A DNA stretch of 33,146 bases from Bacteroidota bacterium (GCA_013285915.1 JABDGS010000041.1:1-33146); one strand, 5' to 3'. Counted from the stretch's first letter, positions 14,758 through 23,162 are shown. Program-made: numbers and translations. Notes: a model not told the origin generated them from the sequence alone.

Positions 14758-17109
14758 ATGACAACGCTTGCAAATTACAGCGCGTTAAGAAATTATGCCT
14801 ACACATCAGGCAATGAAACAGTTTTTGTTGAGGGCTACAGCGCAGTAAGTGATGGAGGTGAAGGCCTTTTTTATTGGGGCGGTGCAAGCACGGGACTTGC
14901 CGATAATGATGGCACAATATTAGCCTCTACCAGTTCAACACCAGGTGTTTGGATCAGGCCTGATGCCGACATACTTAATGTTAAATGGTTTGGCGCTGCA
15001 GGAGGCGTTGCAGTAACGCAAATTGGCCAGGGAGTTTCAATAACCATCGGCACTACAGCTTTGACTACTTCTTCAAATTTTTTCCTTTCAAGCGATGTAG
15101 GAAAAACACTAAGAGTTGTCGGGGCCGGCCCTTTAAGCAGCTATTTAACGGCAACAATTACTGCTTATTCGTCAGCTACTGCGGTAACATTGTCAACTCC
15201 AGCAGGCACTACTGCTTTAGGTACCGTCTTAGTTGTTCTTCGTTCAGATGATACGGCCGCCATACAGGCAGCCATAACTTATGCAAATACAACCCGCACA
15301 GCTAAGAATGTTTTTATACCTGCGGGAAACTATCTTGTTTCAAACATTATTATACCCTTTGGCATGACGGTATTTGGAGAAAACGGCTCAAACGAGGTAG
15401 GAATTTCCGGCTCTTGTTTATGGCAAATGCCTGGCTCTAATACATCACTAATTAAAGTGACTGGTAATCTCGTATCATTTACTAAGAGAAATTTTTGGTG
15501 GGGCACCATACGTGATTTAAGTCTGCAGGGTTGCGCATCCAATACAGCAGGCTATGGCATTTCTCTCAGGTCGGATTTCAGCGGCAGAACTGGCGGCACC
15601 TCAACCGATGCAAACACGCCCACAGCACTACAGGATACAGCCATTTTAGAAAATCTGAGCATTGCATACTTTAAGGATGGCGGCATCGAAATGCCTGATG
15701 GCGGCGATCCCGGTTATTTGCAAAACATAAAATTGCAAAGAAATGGAGGCCCAGGCATAACAATTGCCCAAAATGCAAACCTCCACGATTCAAGTGTTAA
15801 GTCTTCCGCACAGTCAATGAGTTTTATCAACATTTCCGGCGACGCAAATATTGGTGGCCTTATACTTATAGATGGCTATACAAGCACAATAAATGCCGAT
15901 ACTTTTGTTTTTGTAAACCTGAAAGGAGAAGATGGCACTGGCAACCCCTATACCCTTACACGACTTCCCAGTGTTGGCCCAATTAGTAGTGACGCTGGCA
16001 CTAAGACTCTTACAATTGCCACAACATCACTTTTTTCGAGCGTAAACCGTGGCCAATTTATTAAAGTGACTGACACCGGCTCATCAGACTATTTATCTGG
16101 AATTATTGAAGAGGTTAATTCTCCAATGAGCGTGAAGTTATCAATAGCTTCAACCAAATCATTCGGCAATGCAGATGTTGTATTGTCGGGTGTTGAGCAA
16201 CAAAATTTTATTGTCCTAAAAAACGGTTGTACAGCAATGATATCTATTCACGGAGCCTGCAACCAGCCGACGGTTTCTGATTCAAATAATACTTATTCTG
16301 CTGTTGGCGATTTGATTTTGCTTGAGGACAGTTCTAACCCAATTTTGTTCTGGAACGGCGCGAACTTAAAATATGTAAGTGGTCAATATTTGTTACCACC
16401 TTCGAGCACTATCCCTGGTAAAGCCCCTAATATTTTTAATAACACATCAACCGGGGCTACGGCACCTTACAACCAATCGTTCGGTGCAACTAATTGGCCG
16501 GCCATACAATTGGGAAACATAGGTACTTATTCACCTGCGGCGCTCCCTTTTCCTGGCGATACTACAGTTGATCTTGATAAGATTACTACTTCTGTGGCAG
16601 CTTTCATACAGAGCGGTGCATCAAATGCCCCCCAAGCTCCTTCAGCTGGTTCAGGCAATGTGCTTTCTTTGGGTTATAAAACTACTGCGGGCGATGTTTT
16701 CTCAAACCAATTATATTTAAGGACAGGCGCTGACGAAATGTATTTCAGAAGGAAAAGTACACCGCCGCCCACAGGTAGCGACGCTAACGGTTTCCTTCCA
16801 TGGAGACGGGTGGTTTTTAATGATGGTATCCTTCTCGGCGACGGAACACAAAACCTTGCGGTTACAAATGCAATGCAAATGGTAAAACTAGCAAGCCCTA
16901 CCGGTAGTAACTGGGGTATTACATTACCGGCAGCCAGCTATAACAGCGGTTTAAAGATAACTGTATGGAACCAAAGTACATCAAGCACATTGCATTGGAT
17001 ATGGTCACCAGCCATTTATGATGCAACCGGCAGTTCAATAACAACTTTAGCAAATACTACGGTTTACCAGCTTGAAAGTGACGGCACAAATTGGATTAAG
17101 GTAAATTAA
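14758..17109 (+). CDS. Orphan phage-tailspike-like right-handed beta-helix protein
   Basis: A 783-residue protein with no signal peptide and no T9SS domain. Residues about 1-80 resemble the leader region of tailspike-like proteins: GEGLFYWGGAS, LADNDGTIL, GVWIRPD and NVKWFGA. A pectate-lyase-like segment follows with SDDTAAIQAAI (163-173) and VFIPAGNYLVSNIIIPFG (185-202), then a long Gly/Ser/Thr-rich repetitive region expected to form a parallel beta helix. The C-terminal part (YFRRKSTPPPTGSDANG, LPWRRVVFNDG, then TTVYQLESDGTNWIKVN) resembles phage fibre ends. A beta-rich module of about 70 residues occurs twice (about 91-161 and 409-478). No phage structural gene is nearby. It could bind or cut a surface polysaccharide, but no catalytic residues can be assigned. 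Confidence 0.75.
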   Translation: MTTLANYSALRNYAYTSGNETVFVEGYSAVSDGGEGLFYWGGASTGLADNDGTILASTSSTPGVWIRPDADILNVKWFGAAGGVAVTQIGQGVSITIGTTALTTSSNFFLSSDVGKTLRVVGAGPLSSYLTATITAYSSATAVTLSTPAGTTALGTVLVVLRSDDTAAIQAAITYANTTRTAKNVFIPAGNYLVSNIIIPFGMTVFGENGSNEVGISGSCLWQMPGSNTSLIKVTGNLVSFTKRNFWWGTIRDLSLQGCASNTAGYGISLRSDFSGRTGGTSTDANTPTALQDTAILENLSIAYFKDGGIEMPDGGDPGYLQNIKLQRNGGPGITIAQNANLHDSSVKSSAQSMSFINISGDANIGGLILIDGYTSTINADTFVFVNLKGEDGTGNPYTLTRLPSVGPISSDAGTKTLTIATTSLFSSVNRGQFIKVTDTGSSDYLSGIIEEVNSPMSVKLSIASTKSFGNADVVLSGVEQQNFIVLKNGCTAMISIHGACNQPTVSDSNNTYSAVGDLILLEDSSNPILFWNGANLKYVSGQYLLPPSSTIPGKAPNIFNNTSTGATAPYNQSFGATNWPAIQLGNIGTYSPAALPFPGDTTVDLDKITTSVAAFIQSGASNAPQAPSAGSGNVLSLGYKTTAGDVFSNQLYLRTGADEMYFRRKSTPPPTGSDANGFLPWRRVVFNDGILLGDGTQNLAVTNAMQMVKLASPTGSNWGITLPAASYNSGLKITVWNQSTSSTLHWIWSPAIYDATGSSITTLANTTVYQLESDGTNWIKVN

Positions 17110-17132
17110 AAGCTATGCCGCGAGGCCCCCTG

Positions 17133-17160
17133 TTGCAAGATGCATAAATTAATAACTTTG
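17133..17160 (+). promoter_or_regulatory. Candidate Bacteroidota promoter for the aldo/keto reductase
   Basis: TAACTTTG at 17153-17160 matches the -7 consensus TAnnTTTG fully, with TTG at 17133-17135 placed 17 nt upstream as the -33 element. The start codon of the aldo/keto reductase lies 42 nt downstream. Confidence 0.55.
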
Positions 17161-17202
17161 TTGAATGTGAAGCTTGCCAAAGAAAGCTGAACATTTAACC
17201 AA

Positions 17203-17979
17203 ATGCAACAAAAGTTATTAGATATTCAAAAGGTAACTGTACCAGCATTGGGGCTGGGCACATATAAGTTAACAGGCAAAGAAGGCGCACGCGAAATACA
17301 GCGTGCGCTTTTGCTTGGTTACAGGCACATTGATACCGCTGAAATGTATGGAAATGAAGGTGATGTTGGCAATGCCATTAAAGCATCCGGTATAAACCGC
17401 AATGATATTTTTATTACCACCAAGGTGTGGCCATCCAATTTTTCAAAAAATAAATTTATTCCTTGTGTTGAGGAAAGCCTGCGTAAACTGCAAATTGATA
17501 CAATAGACCTGCTGCTGCTGCATTGGCCCGCTGATTCCGACACCAATAAACTAGCCGCCGACTTGTTGAATGAGTGCGTGCATAAAAAATATGCAAAGTT
17601 GGTTGGCGTGAGCAATTTTTCACTTGCACAGTTAAAACTGGTGCAAAAAATGGCGCCCGTTTGCTGCAACCAGGTGGAGTATTCGCCCTACAACAACAAT
17701 AAACAACTATTGCAGTACATGCAGCAACAGGGTTTAATGTTAACGGCTTATAGCCCACTGGCACGTGGCGAAGTATTGAAAGAAGCCATTATAAAAAAAC
17801 TTGCAGAAAAGCATCAGCGGTCAGGTGCGCAAATTGTATTGCGCTGGCTATTGGAGCAAAACAACGTTGCGGCCATACCAAAAGCAGGCAGCGAAAAACA
17901 TAGCCTGCAAAACCTGCAGGTATTTGATTTTGAGCTAAGTGAAAATGATATGCAGCAGGTATTTGCACTGGCACGGTAA
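17203..17979 (+). CDS. Aldo/keto reductase
   Basis: A 258-residue NADPH-type aldo/keto reductase of the single-domain TIM-barrel family. The catalytic tetrad is intact: Asp44 and Tyr49 in HIDTAEMYGNE, Lys74 in TTKVW, and His107 in LLLHWP. Other family marks are VGVSNFS, CNQVEYSPY, TAYSPLARGE and the cofactor-binding AIPKAGS near the C-terminus. It resembles the 2,5-diketogluconate reductase/methylglyoxal reductase branch, so it probably reduces small aldehydes or ketones. It stands alone between a consensus promoter and a terminator. Confidence 0.93.
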   Translation: MQQKLLDIQKVTVPALGLGTYKLTGKEGAREIQRALLLGYRHIDTAEMYGNEGDVGNAIKASGINRNDIFITTKVWPSNFSKNKFIPCVEESLRKLQIDTIDLLLLHWPADSDTNKLAADLLNECVHKKYAKLVGVSNFSLAQLKLVQKMAPVCCNQVEYSPYNNNKQLLQYMQQQGLMLTAYSPLARGEVLKEAIIKKLAEKHQRSGAQIVLRWLLEQNNVAAIPKAGSEKHSLQNLQVFDFELSENDMQQVFALAR

Positions 17980-18035
17980 TGATGAGATAATGCTTTAAAA
18001 ATAGTATACCAATATTACAGTATTCTCCTAATTTT

Positions 18036-18060
18036 ACCCGGTCTAACGGGTTTGTTTTTT
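18036..18060 (+). terminator. Likely rho-independent terminator after the aldo/keto reductase
   Basis: ACCCG (18036-18040) pairs with CGGGT (18047-18051) around the loop GTCTAA and is followed by TTGTTTTTT. The stem is short (5 bp) but GC-rich, and the T tract is good. It lies 56 nt after the stop codon. Confidence 0.55.
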
Positions 18061-18119
18061 AAGTGTAATACAAAACAATTTAATAGGTGATCCAGGAGCG
18101 GTGGGTCAAAACCATTGTC

Positions 18120-19154
18120 ATGAAACAACAACCAATACGCACAACGGTAGTAGGCAGTTACCCTTTTCCCGGGTGGCTGGAGTTTGCTTCGCAAAACCTG
18201 AATGAGTTTGGCGCTGCTGATATAAAAGAGATGATTGAAGATGCAGTAATAGCTGCCATTCACGACCAGGTTACGGCGGGTCTTGATGTTATTACTGATG
18301 GCGAACAAACAAGGCTTGATTTTAATCTTTCATTTTATGGGTTTATTAATGGCATAGAAGCTAACGAGACCGAAACAAGAAAGTTTGGGCCGCCTGCGCA
18401 TGACCAGCGCGGGAAAAATAATATCGTGTCTCAATTGAAGGCACCGCGCGGCCTTGGTGCTGTTGAAGAATATTTACGGTTAAAAAAATTAGCACCTGCA
18501 GGCCCAACACTTAAAGCAAGTGTACCCGGCCCGTATACGTTAAGCGGCAGGCTTATGCCAAACGAAATGTATAAAGACCGCTACGCAATTACTGAAGCCT
18601 TAATGCCTTTTGTAAGAAAAGAACTGGAAGACCTTGTTGCGGCCGGTTGCACTGAGATTACGGTTGATGAACCCTCAATGAGTTGCTACGCTTACAAAGA
18701 AGATACAAAACGCTTTGCTGATATTTTTAACCGCACTGTTGCGCCGGTGGTTGGTAAATGCCATCTTTCAACGCACTTATGTTTTGGTAATTTTAAAGGC
18801 AGGCCCGTTGGTTACAGAAGCATTAAACCAATGCTTCCCGATTTTCTTGATCTAACTGTTGATGAAGTACATATTGAAATGGCAAACCGTGAATTTGCAG
18901 AGATAGAATTGTTAGCCGTTTTTGCAGAAAAGATGGATGTGGCTGTTGGAATAATTGACGTAAAAAATTATTACATAGAAACCCCCGCCGACGTTGCTGA
19001 GCGAATACACAGGTGCCTTAAATATGTACCTGCCGAAAAGCTTTCTGTTGCCCCAGACTGTGGCCTTAGCCAAACTGCGCGATGGGCTGCGAGGCAAAAG
19101 CTTGTAAATATGGTAAAGGGCGCGAAGATGGTGAGAGGAGAAGAAAGTAAATAG
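18120..19154 (+). CDS. Single-domain (core) MetE-like methyltransferase
   Basis: A 344-residue protein matching only the catalytic C-terminal barrel of cobalamin-independent methionine synthase (full MetE is about 750). Predicted zinc ligands are all present: His219 and Cys221 in STHLCFG, Glu253 in VHIEMANRE, and Cys314 in APDCGLSQT; the substrate-binding Asp183 is in TVDEPSM. Family openings TTVVGSYPFPGW and DVITDGEQTR are also clear. Core MetE proteins without the N-terminal domain are known to use methyl donors other than methyltetrahydrofolate-glutamates, such as methylcobalamin proteins; the donor here is not readable. The ATG at 18120 is preferred over a GTG at 18087 because similarity begins at RTTVVGSYP. 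It precedes the MBL gene by 75 nt. Confidence 0.87.
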   Translation: MKQQPIRTTVVGSYPFPGWLEFASQNLNEFGAADIKEMIEDAVIAAIHDQVTAGLDVITDGEQTRLDFNLSFYGFINGIEANETETRKFGPPAHDQRGKNNIVSQLKAPRGLGAVEEYLRLKKLAPAGPTLKASVPGPYTLSGRLMPNEMYKDRYAITEALMPFVRKELEDLVAAGCTEITVDEPSMSCYAYKEDTKRFADIFNRTVAPVVGKCHLSTHLCFGNFKGRPVGYRSIKPMLPDFLDLTVDEVHIEMANREFAEIELLAVFAEKMDVAVGIIDVKNYYIETPADVAERIHRCLKYVPAEKLSVAPDCGLSQTARWAARQKLVNMVKGAKMVRGEESK

Positions 19155-19229
19155 TAAGAAAGTTGATTGGTTGATTTGTAAAAATGCCTAACTGCAGTCG
19201 AAAAAAGTATTCATTAAATATTATTACAG

Positions 19230-20084
19230 ATGAATTTAAAGCCCGCGCTTATTAAGGATGAGGCCCTGCTTGCAGAAATAGAAACGTTTACCAATGATGA
19301 TAATAATTTTCACCTTTGGTGGTTTGGGCAAAGCGGCTATTTATTATTATGGAAAGGGCAAAAAGTTTTGATTGACCCATATCTTTCAGATTCTCTCACA
19401 AAAAAATATGCAGGTACTAAAAAAGAACATATTCGCATAAGTGAGCGTGTTATTGACCCCGCCGCTCTTAAAAATATCTTCGTAGTAACATCAAGCCACA
19501 ACCATACCGATCATTTGGATGGCGAGACACTTATACCTGTATTACAAAACAACCCCGGCATAACTTTCGTTATCCCGGAAGCAAACCGGCAGTTTGTTGC
19601 CGAAAGGGTAAAAATGCCGGCCGATCGCTTTACTGGCTTGACTGACGGACAACAGGTAACTATCGGTGCATTTACTTTTCATGGTTTACCGGCAAAGCAT
19701 AACGAGATTGAAAGAGACGAAAATGGCTATCCCAAATTTATGGGATATGTTATAAAGTTTGGTGAGTGGAGTGTATATCACAGCGGTGATACCTTGTGGT
19801 TTGATGACATGGTGGCTTTGCTGAAACCTTTTAATATTGATGTGGCTTTACTGCCCATTAATGGAAACGACCCTGCACGCGGCATCGCGGGCAATCTTGA
19901 CGGAAAAGAAGCCGTCGATCTGGCTAAGGTGATTGGCGCTGGCATGGTTATACCATGCCACTACGATATGTTTACCTTTAACACAGCTGACCCCGCCTTG
20001 TTTGCACAGGAAGCTGGCAACGCGCAGCAACCTTTTGTGGTACTTGGGCAGGGTGGCCATTTTAGCAGTGAACAATTAAAATAA
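19230..20084 (+). CDS. UlaG-like metallo-beta-lactamase-fold hydrolase
   Basis: A 284-residue metallo-beta-lactamase-fold protein. The metal motif is SSHNHTDHLD, with His90, His92, Asp94 and His95; later metal-site candidates are the His of PAKHNE, the Asp of YHSGDTLWF and the His of PCHYDMF. The opening WWFGQSGYLLLWKGQKVLIDPYLS is the pattern of the UlaG (L-ascorbate-6-phosphate lactonase) branch. Ascorbate itself is unlikely, because no ula PTS genes are near. The gene stops 4 nt before the SDR start, so it leads a compact operon with SDR, ROK kinase and SIS protein; a lactone or phosphoester of a sugar acid is a sensible substrate guess. Confidence 0.88.
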   Translation: MNLKPALIKDEALLAEIETFTNDDNNFHLWWFGQSGYLLLWKGQKVLIDPYLSDSLTKKYAGTKKEHIRISERVIDPAALKNIFVVTSSHNHTDHLDGETLIPVLQNNPGITFVIPEANRQFVAERVKMPADRFTGLTDGQQVTIGAFTFHGLPAKHNEIERDENGYPKFMGYVIKFGEWSVYHSGDTLWFDDMVALLKPFNIDVALLPINGNDPARGIAGNLDGKEAVDLAKVIGAGMVIPCHYDMFTFNTADPALFAQEAGNAQQPFVVLGQGGHFSSEQLK

Positions 20085-20088
20085 CGTT

Positions 20089-20868
20089 ATGCTTACAGGC
20101 AAAAACATAGTTGTTGCAGGCGCCACTACGGGTTTGGGCCTTTCCGCAGCACTTGCTTTTATAAAGCAGGGTGCCAGGGTAGTTGTTATTGGCCGTAATG
20201 AAGAAAGTGCAGCAGAAGCATCGGTGTTGTTAAATGATAATGGTAAAGCGGTAACAGGCGATGCTGCAAATGAAAAGACGGTACCACATGCAATAGAAGT
20301 ATGTATAGAAGCCTTTGGCAGTTTTACTGGCTTATATCATGTGGCAGGCGGAAGCGGCAGAAGATTTGGTGATGGCCCCTTGCACGAATTAACGCTTGAT
20401 GGCTGGGATAAAACGCTGCAACTTAACCTTACATCGCTGATGCTTTCAAATAAAGCTGCGGTAAAGCAATTCATGCGTCAGCATACAGGCGGCACTATTT
20501 TAAACATGTCGTCTGTACTGGGCTACTCCCCTTCTCCTGAATATTTTGTTACGCATGCCTATTCTGCTGCAAAAGCGGCTATTATAGGTTTTACAAAATC
20601 AATTGCATCATATTATGCAAAACATAACATTCGTATCAACACTGTTGCACCTGCGCTTGTAGAAACCCCTATGGCCAAAAGAGCGGCAGGTGACGAAAAA
20701 ATACTTGCTTTTATTAAAACAAAGCAACCTCTGGATGGTGGCCGTTTAGGGCATGCGGGTGATCTTGATGGGATAGCATGCTATTTTATGAGTGATGATT
20801 CAAAATTTACCACAGGCCAGTTAATAGCGGTTGATGGAGGTTGGGGAATAAGCGATGGACAGCACTAA
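20089..20868 (+). CDS. Short-chain dehydrogenase/reductase
   Basis: A 259-residue classical SDR. The nucleotide-binding loop is GATTGLG at residues 11-17, the catalytic Ser is in NMSSVLG (141/142), and Tyr158/Lys162 form YSAAK. The INTVAPALVETPM segment and the terminal GQLIAVDGGWG complete the family pattern. The end of strand 2 is VVIGRNEES, so an Arg rather than an Asp follows the strand, which favours NADP(H). It begins 4 nt after the UlaG-like gene and is followed after 9 nt by the ROK kinase, so it very probably oxidises or reduces an intermediate of the same pathway. Confidence 0.92.
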   Translation: MLTGKNIVVAGATTGLGLSAALAFIKQGARVVVIGRNEESAAEASVLLNDNGKAVTGDAANEKTVPHAIEVCIEAFGSFTGLYHVAGGSGRRFGDGPLHELTLDGWDKTLQLNLTSLMLSNKAAVKQFMRQHTGGTILNMSSVLGYSPSPEYFVTHAYSAAKAAIIGFTKSIASYYAKHNIRINTVAPALVETPMAKRAAGDEKILAFIKTKQPLDGGRLGHAGDLDGIACYFMSDDSKFTTGQLIAVDGGWGISDGQH

Positions 20869-20877
20869 ACAAAAAAT

Positions 20878-21780
20878 ATGTCAGTAACAGCAGTAGGTGT
20901 TGATTTAGGTGGAACAAGAATAAAAGTACTTGCTGCAGATGCGGATGGAAAAATATTGCACCAGGCATATGTTCCAACAAACGATGAGGGCACAGCATGG
21001 AAAGAAAATGTGCTAAAGGCAGTTGAAGATGTAAAGAAGATTATCGGGCACCAAAAAGTTGTAATAGGTTTATCTGCACCCGGTGTTTGCAATGATGATA
21101 ACACCGCTATTGGGTTTATGCCCGGGCGCTTAAATGGCCTGGAAAATTTGATGTGGCGTGATTGCTTTAATTGTGATGCATGGGTGGTGAATGATGCAGT
21201 GGCTGCGTTGCTTGCAGAGGTAAAGTCAGGTGCTGCAATTGGCAAAAAAAATGTCGTATTGTTAACCCTTGGCACAGGCGTAGGGGGCGCTATTTTAATT
21301 AACGGCCAGCCTTACTCGGGAGCATTTCAAAAAGCGGGGCATTTGGGCCATTTAACACTAAATAGCAACGGCGAGGCAGATATAACAGGCATTCCTGGCA
21401 GCTTAGAAGATGCAATAGGCAATTGCACAATCAGCAAAAGAAGCTTAGGCAAATACCTGCAAACACATGATCTGTTAGTAGATTATAGAAAGGGTGATTA
21501 TTTCGCGCAGTGGGTTTGGTTATCTTCTGTGCGGAATTTGGCGGTAGGCATCGCTTCTCTAACAAATATTCTATCCCCTGAATTAATATTGTTGGGTGGT
21601 GGCATTACGGAAGCCGGAGACGACTTATTTAAGCCACTTGAAGATTTTGTAGCTATGTATGAGTGGCGTTTGCAAAATAATAAAACCGAAATAAAAAAAG
21701 CATTGTTTGGCGATTTTGCAGGTGCTATGGGTGCGGCTTTTTTTGCATTAGACAAATATAAAAACGACAAAAGCGAATGA
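20878..21780 (+). CDS. ROK-family sugar kinase lacking the zinc cysteines
   Basis: A 300-residue ROK kinase or kinase-like protein. The ATP phosphate loop is DLGGT at residues 9-13, the catalytic base Asp106 lies in VVNDAVAA, and LGTGVGGAI (131-139) and LILLGGGIT complete the fold. The usual ROK zinc site CxCGxxGCxE is replaced: its three cysteines correspond to Asp168, Thr170 and Ser175, although His158 of the GH motif remains. The protein should phosphorylate a hexose or N-acyl hexosamine. Its TGA overlaps the ATG of the SIS gene by 4 nt (ATGA), which indicates translational coupling. Confidence 0.9.
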   Translation: MSVTAVGVDLGGTRIKVLAADADGKILHQAYVPTNDEGTAWKENVLKAVEDVKKIIGHQKVVIGLSAPGVCNDDNTAIGFMPGRLNGLENLMWRDCFNCDAWVVNDAVAALLAEVKSGAAIGKKNVVLLTLGTGVGGAILINGQPYSGAFQKAGHLGHLTLNSNGEADITGIPGSLEDAIGNCTISKRSLGKYLQTHDLLVDYRKGDYFAQWVWLSSVRNLAVGIASLTNILSPELILLGGGITEAGDDLFKPLEDFVAMYEWRLQNNKTEIKKALFGDFAGAMGAAFFALDKYKNDKSE

Positions 21781-22577
21781 ATGTAACTGAAATATATATT
21801 GAAAAATGCCGTACCATTGCGGCTATTGTAGAAGCACAGCAGGAAACTATTAAAAAAGTAGCTGCAATATTTGCGCAAACAATTTTGGCTGGCCGCATGG
21901 TACATTTATTTGGCTCAGGCCATAGCAGGATAATGGTTGAGGAAATGTGGCCACGGTATGGCAGCTTTCCCGGTTTTAACCCCATTGTTGAATTATCGCT
22001 TACCTACCACAATAATGTCGTTGGCGCCAATGGGCAAAGGCAGGCTATGTTTTTAGAGAATGTACCTGGGCTGGCAGACAGGATACTACGCAATTTTGAC
22101 CTGAGTGATCAAGATGCTGCCTTAATTATTTCATCCAGCGGAACTAATATTGTTCCCATTGAGATGGCAGAGATCTTTCAACTAAAAAACATTCCGGTAG
22201 CAAGTATTATTACAAAACTTCATTCCGCCGGTTCCACAAGCAAGCGCGCAGACGGGAAAAAATTGGGGGATTTTTCCGATTATGTTTTAGATACAGGCGC
22301 CCCATTGGGAGATGCAATGATAAAAATTGAGGGGCTTGATACATCGGTATCGCCGGGCTCAACTATCGGGGGTATAATGCTAATTAACTGCATTAAAGCC
22401 GAGGTAGCTAAACTACTGACAGAAGCAGGCAGGCCACCAAAAGTTTTAAGCAGCGGTGCAATAATCGGCAATGAAAGAGCAATTGAGCTATTTGAAAGCG
22501 CTTATGACGAACATGCTCACCGGTTGTCGAAACTGTATAAAAAAGTTGGTTACTCAAGTTACGTTTCAGAGGGATGA
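21777..22577 (+). CDS. UPF0309-like SIS-domain sugar isomerase protein
   Basis: A 266-residue SIS-domain protein. The phosphosugar-binding elements are VHLFGSGHSR (about 42-51) and IISSSGTNIVPIEMA (about 117-131), followed by the sugar-binding KLHSAGSTSKRA segment and a helical C-terminus (LLTEAGRPPKVLSSGAIIG). The overall pattern is that of UPF0309 proteins, whose substrate is not established. It is the translationally coupled partner of the ROK kinase, so it probably isomerises, de-aminates or binds the phosphosugar that the kinase makes. MurQ, a different SIS branch, is encoded separately at 28165-28983. Confidence 0.88.
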   Translation: MNVTEIYIEKCRTIAAIVEAQQETIKKVAAIFAQTILAGRMVHLFGSGHSRIMVEEMWPRYGSFPGFNPIVELSLTYHNNVVGANGQRQAMFLENVPGLADRILRNFDLSDQDAALIISSSGTNIVPIEMAEIFQLKNIPVASIITKLHSAGSTSKRADGKKLGDFSDYVLDTGAPLGDAMIKIEGLDTSVSPGSTIGGIMLINCIKAEVAKLLTEAGRPPKVLSSGAIIGNERAIELFESAYDEHAHRLSKLYKKVGYSSYVSEG

Positions 22578-22602
22578 TACTGCATCCCGTAAACTATTTC
22601 TT

Positions 22603-23073
22603 ATGTCATCTATTTGGTTTCATTCATACACCATCGCAGATATACAGCAGTTCAGGAATCACAATATGATACATCATATTGACATTCAATTTACTGAGTT
22701 GGGTAACGATTATTTAAAAGGCACCATGCCCGTTGATGAAAGAACAACCCAAACTATGGGTATACTTCATGGCGGGGCATCTGTGGTGCTGGCAGAAACA
22801 CTCGGTAGCATTGGCGCTAACCTCGTGGTTGACCCTGCACAATATGCCTGTGTTGGGCTTGATATCAATGCAAATCATATACGCTCCGTTAAAAGCGGCC
22901 GCGTTACGGGTACCGCAAAACCTATTCATATTGGCGGTTCAACTCAAGTGTGGGGCATAGAAATAAGGGACAAAGCAAACCGTCTAATCTGCACAAGCAG
23001 GCTTACAATGGCTGTTTTGAAAACAAATAAAGAAGGCCATAACAACAACCCCTTCCTGGGACTGGTGCATTAA
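22603..23073 (+). CDS. Hotdog-fold acyl-CoA thioesterase (YdiI/PaaI-like)
   Basis: A 156-residue hotdog thioesterase. Key features are GILHGGASVVLAETLGS at residues 53-69 with the catalytic Glu65 and His56, then VGLDINANHIRSVKSGRVTG and a C-terminal strand RLICTSRLTMAVL. This pattern is closest to YdiI-type enzymes, some of which act as 1,4-dihydroxy-2-naphthoyl-CoA hydrolase in menaquinone synthesis, but general acyl-CoA cleavage cannot be excluded. The ATG at 22603 is chosen: an in-frame extension to 22471 would overlap the SIS gene by over 100 nt and adds no family-like sequence. It follows the SIS stop by 25 nt. Confidence 0.88.
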   Translation: MSSIWFHSYTIADIQQFRNHNMIHHIDIQFTELGNDYLKGTMPVDERTTQTMGILHGGASVVLAETLGSIGANLVVDPAQYACVGLDINANHIRSVKSGRVTGTAKPIHIGGSTQVWGIEIRDKANRLICTSRLTMAVLKTNKEGHNNNPFLGLVH

Positions 23074-23131
23074 TTTTATTGTACGTTTTTGCAATATTAG
23101 ATATTACAACTAACTTACATAAATAACGGCT

Positions 23132-23154
23132 GTTACTGCCGCACTTCCAGTAAC
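23132..23154. promoter_or_regulatory. Inverted repeat just upstream of the PAS gene
   Basis: GTTACTG (23132-23138) and CAGTAAC (23148-23154) form a perfect 7-bp palindrome with a 9-nt spacer, ending 8 nt before the PAS start codon. No T tract follows, so it is not a terminator; it could be an operator or an RNA hairpin over the ribosome-binding region. Function is a guess. Confidence 0.3.
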
Positions 23155-23162
23155 GATCGTAA

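Noticed and set aside
22471..22602. Longer N-terminus for the hotdog thioesterase
   Set aside because: The 44 extra residues overlap the end of the SIS gene in another frame and show no thioesterase-like sequence.
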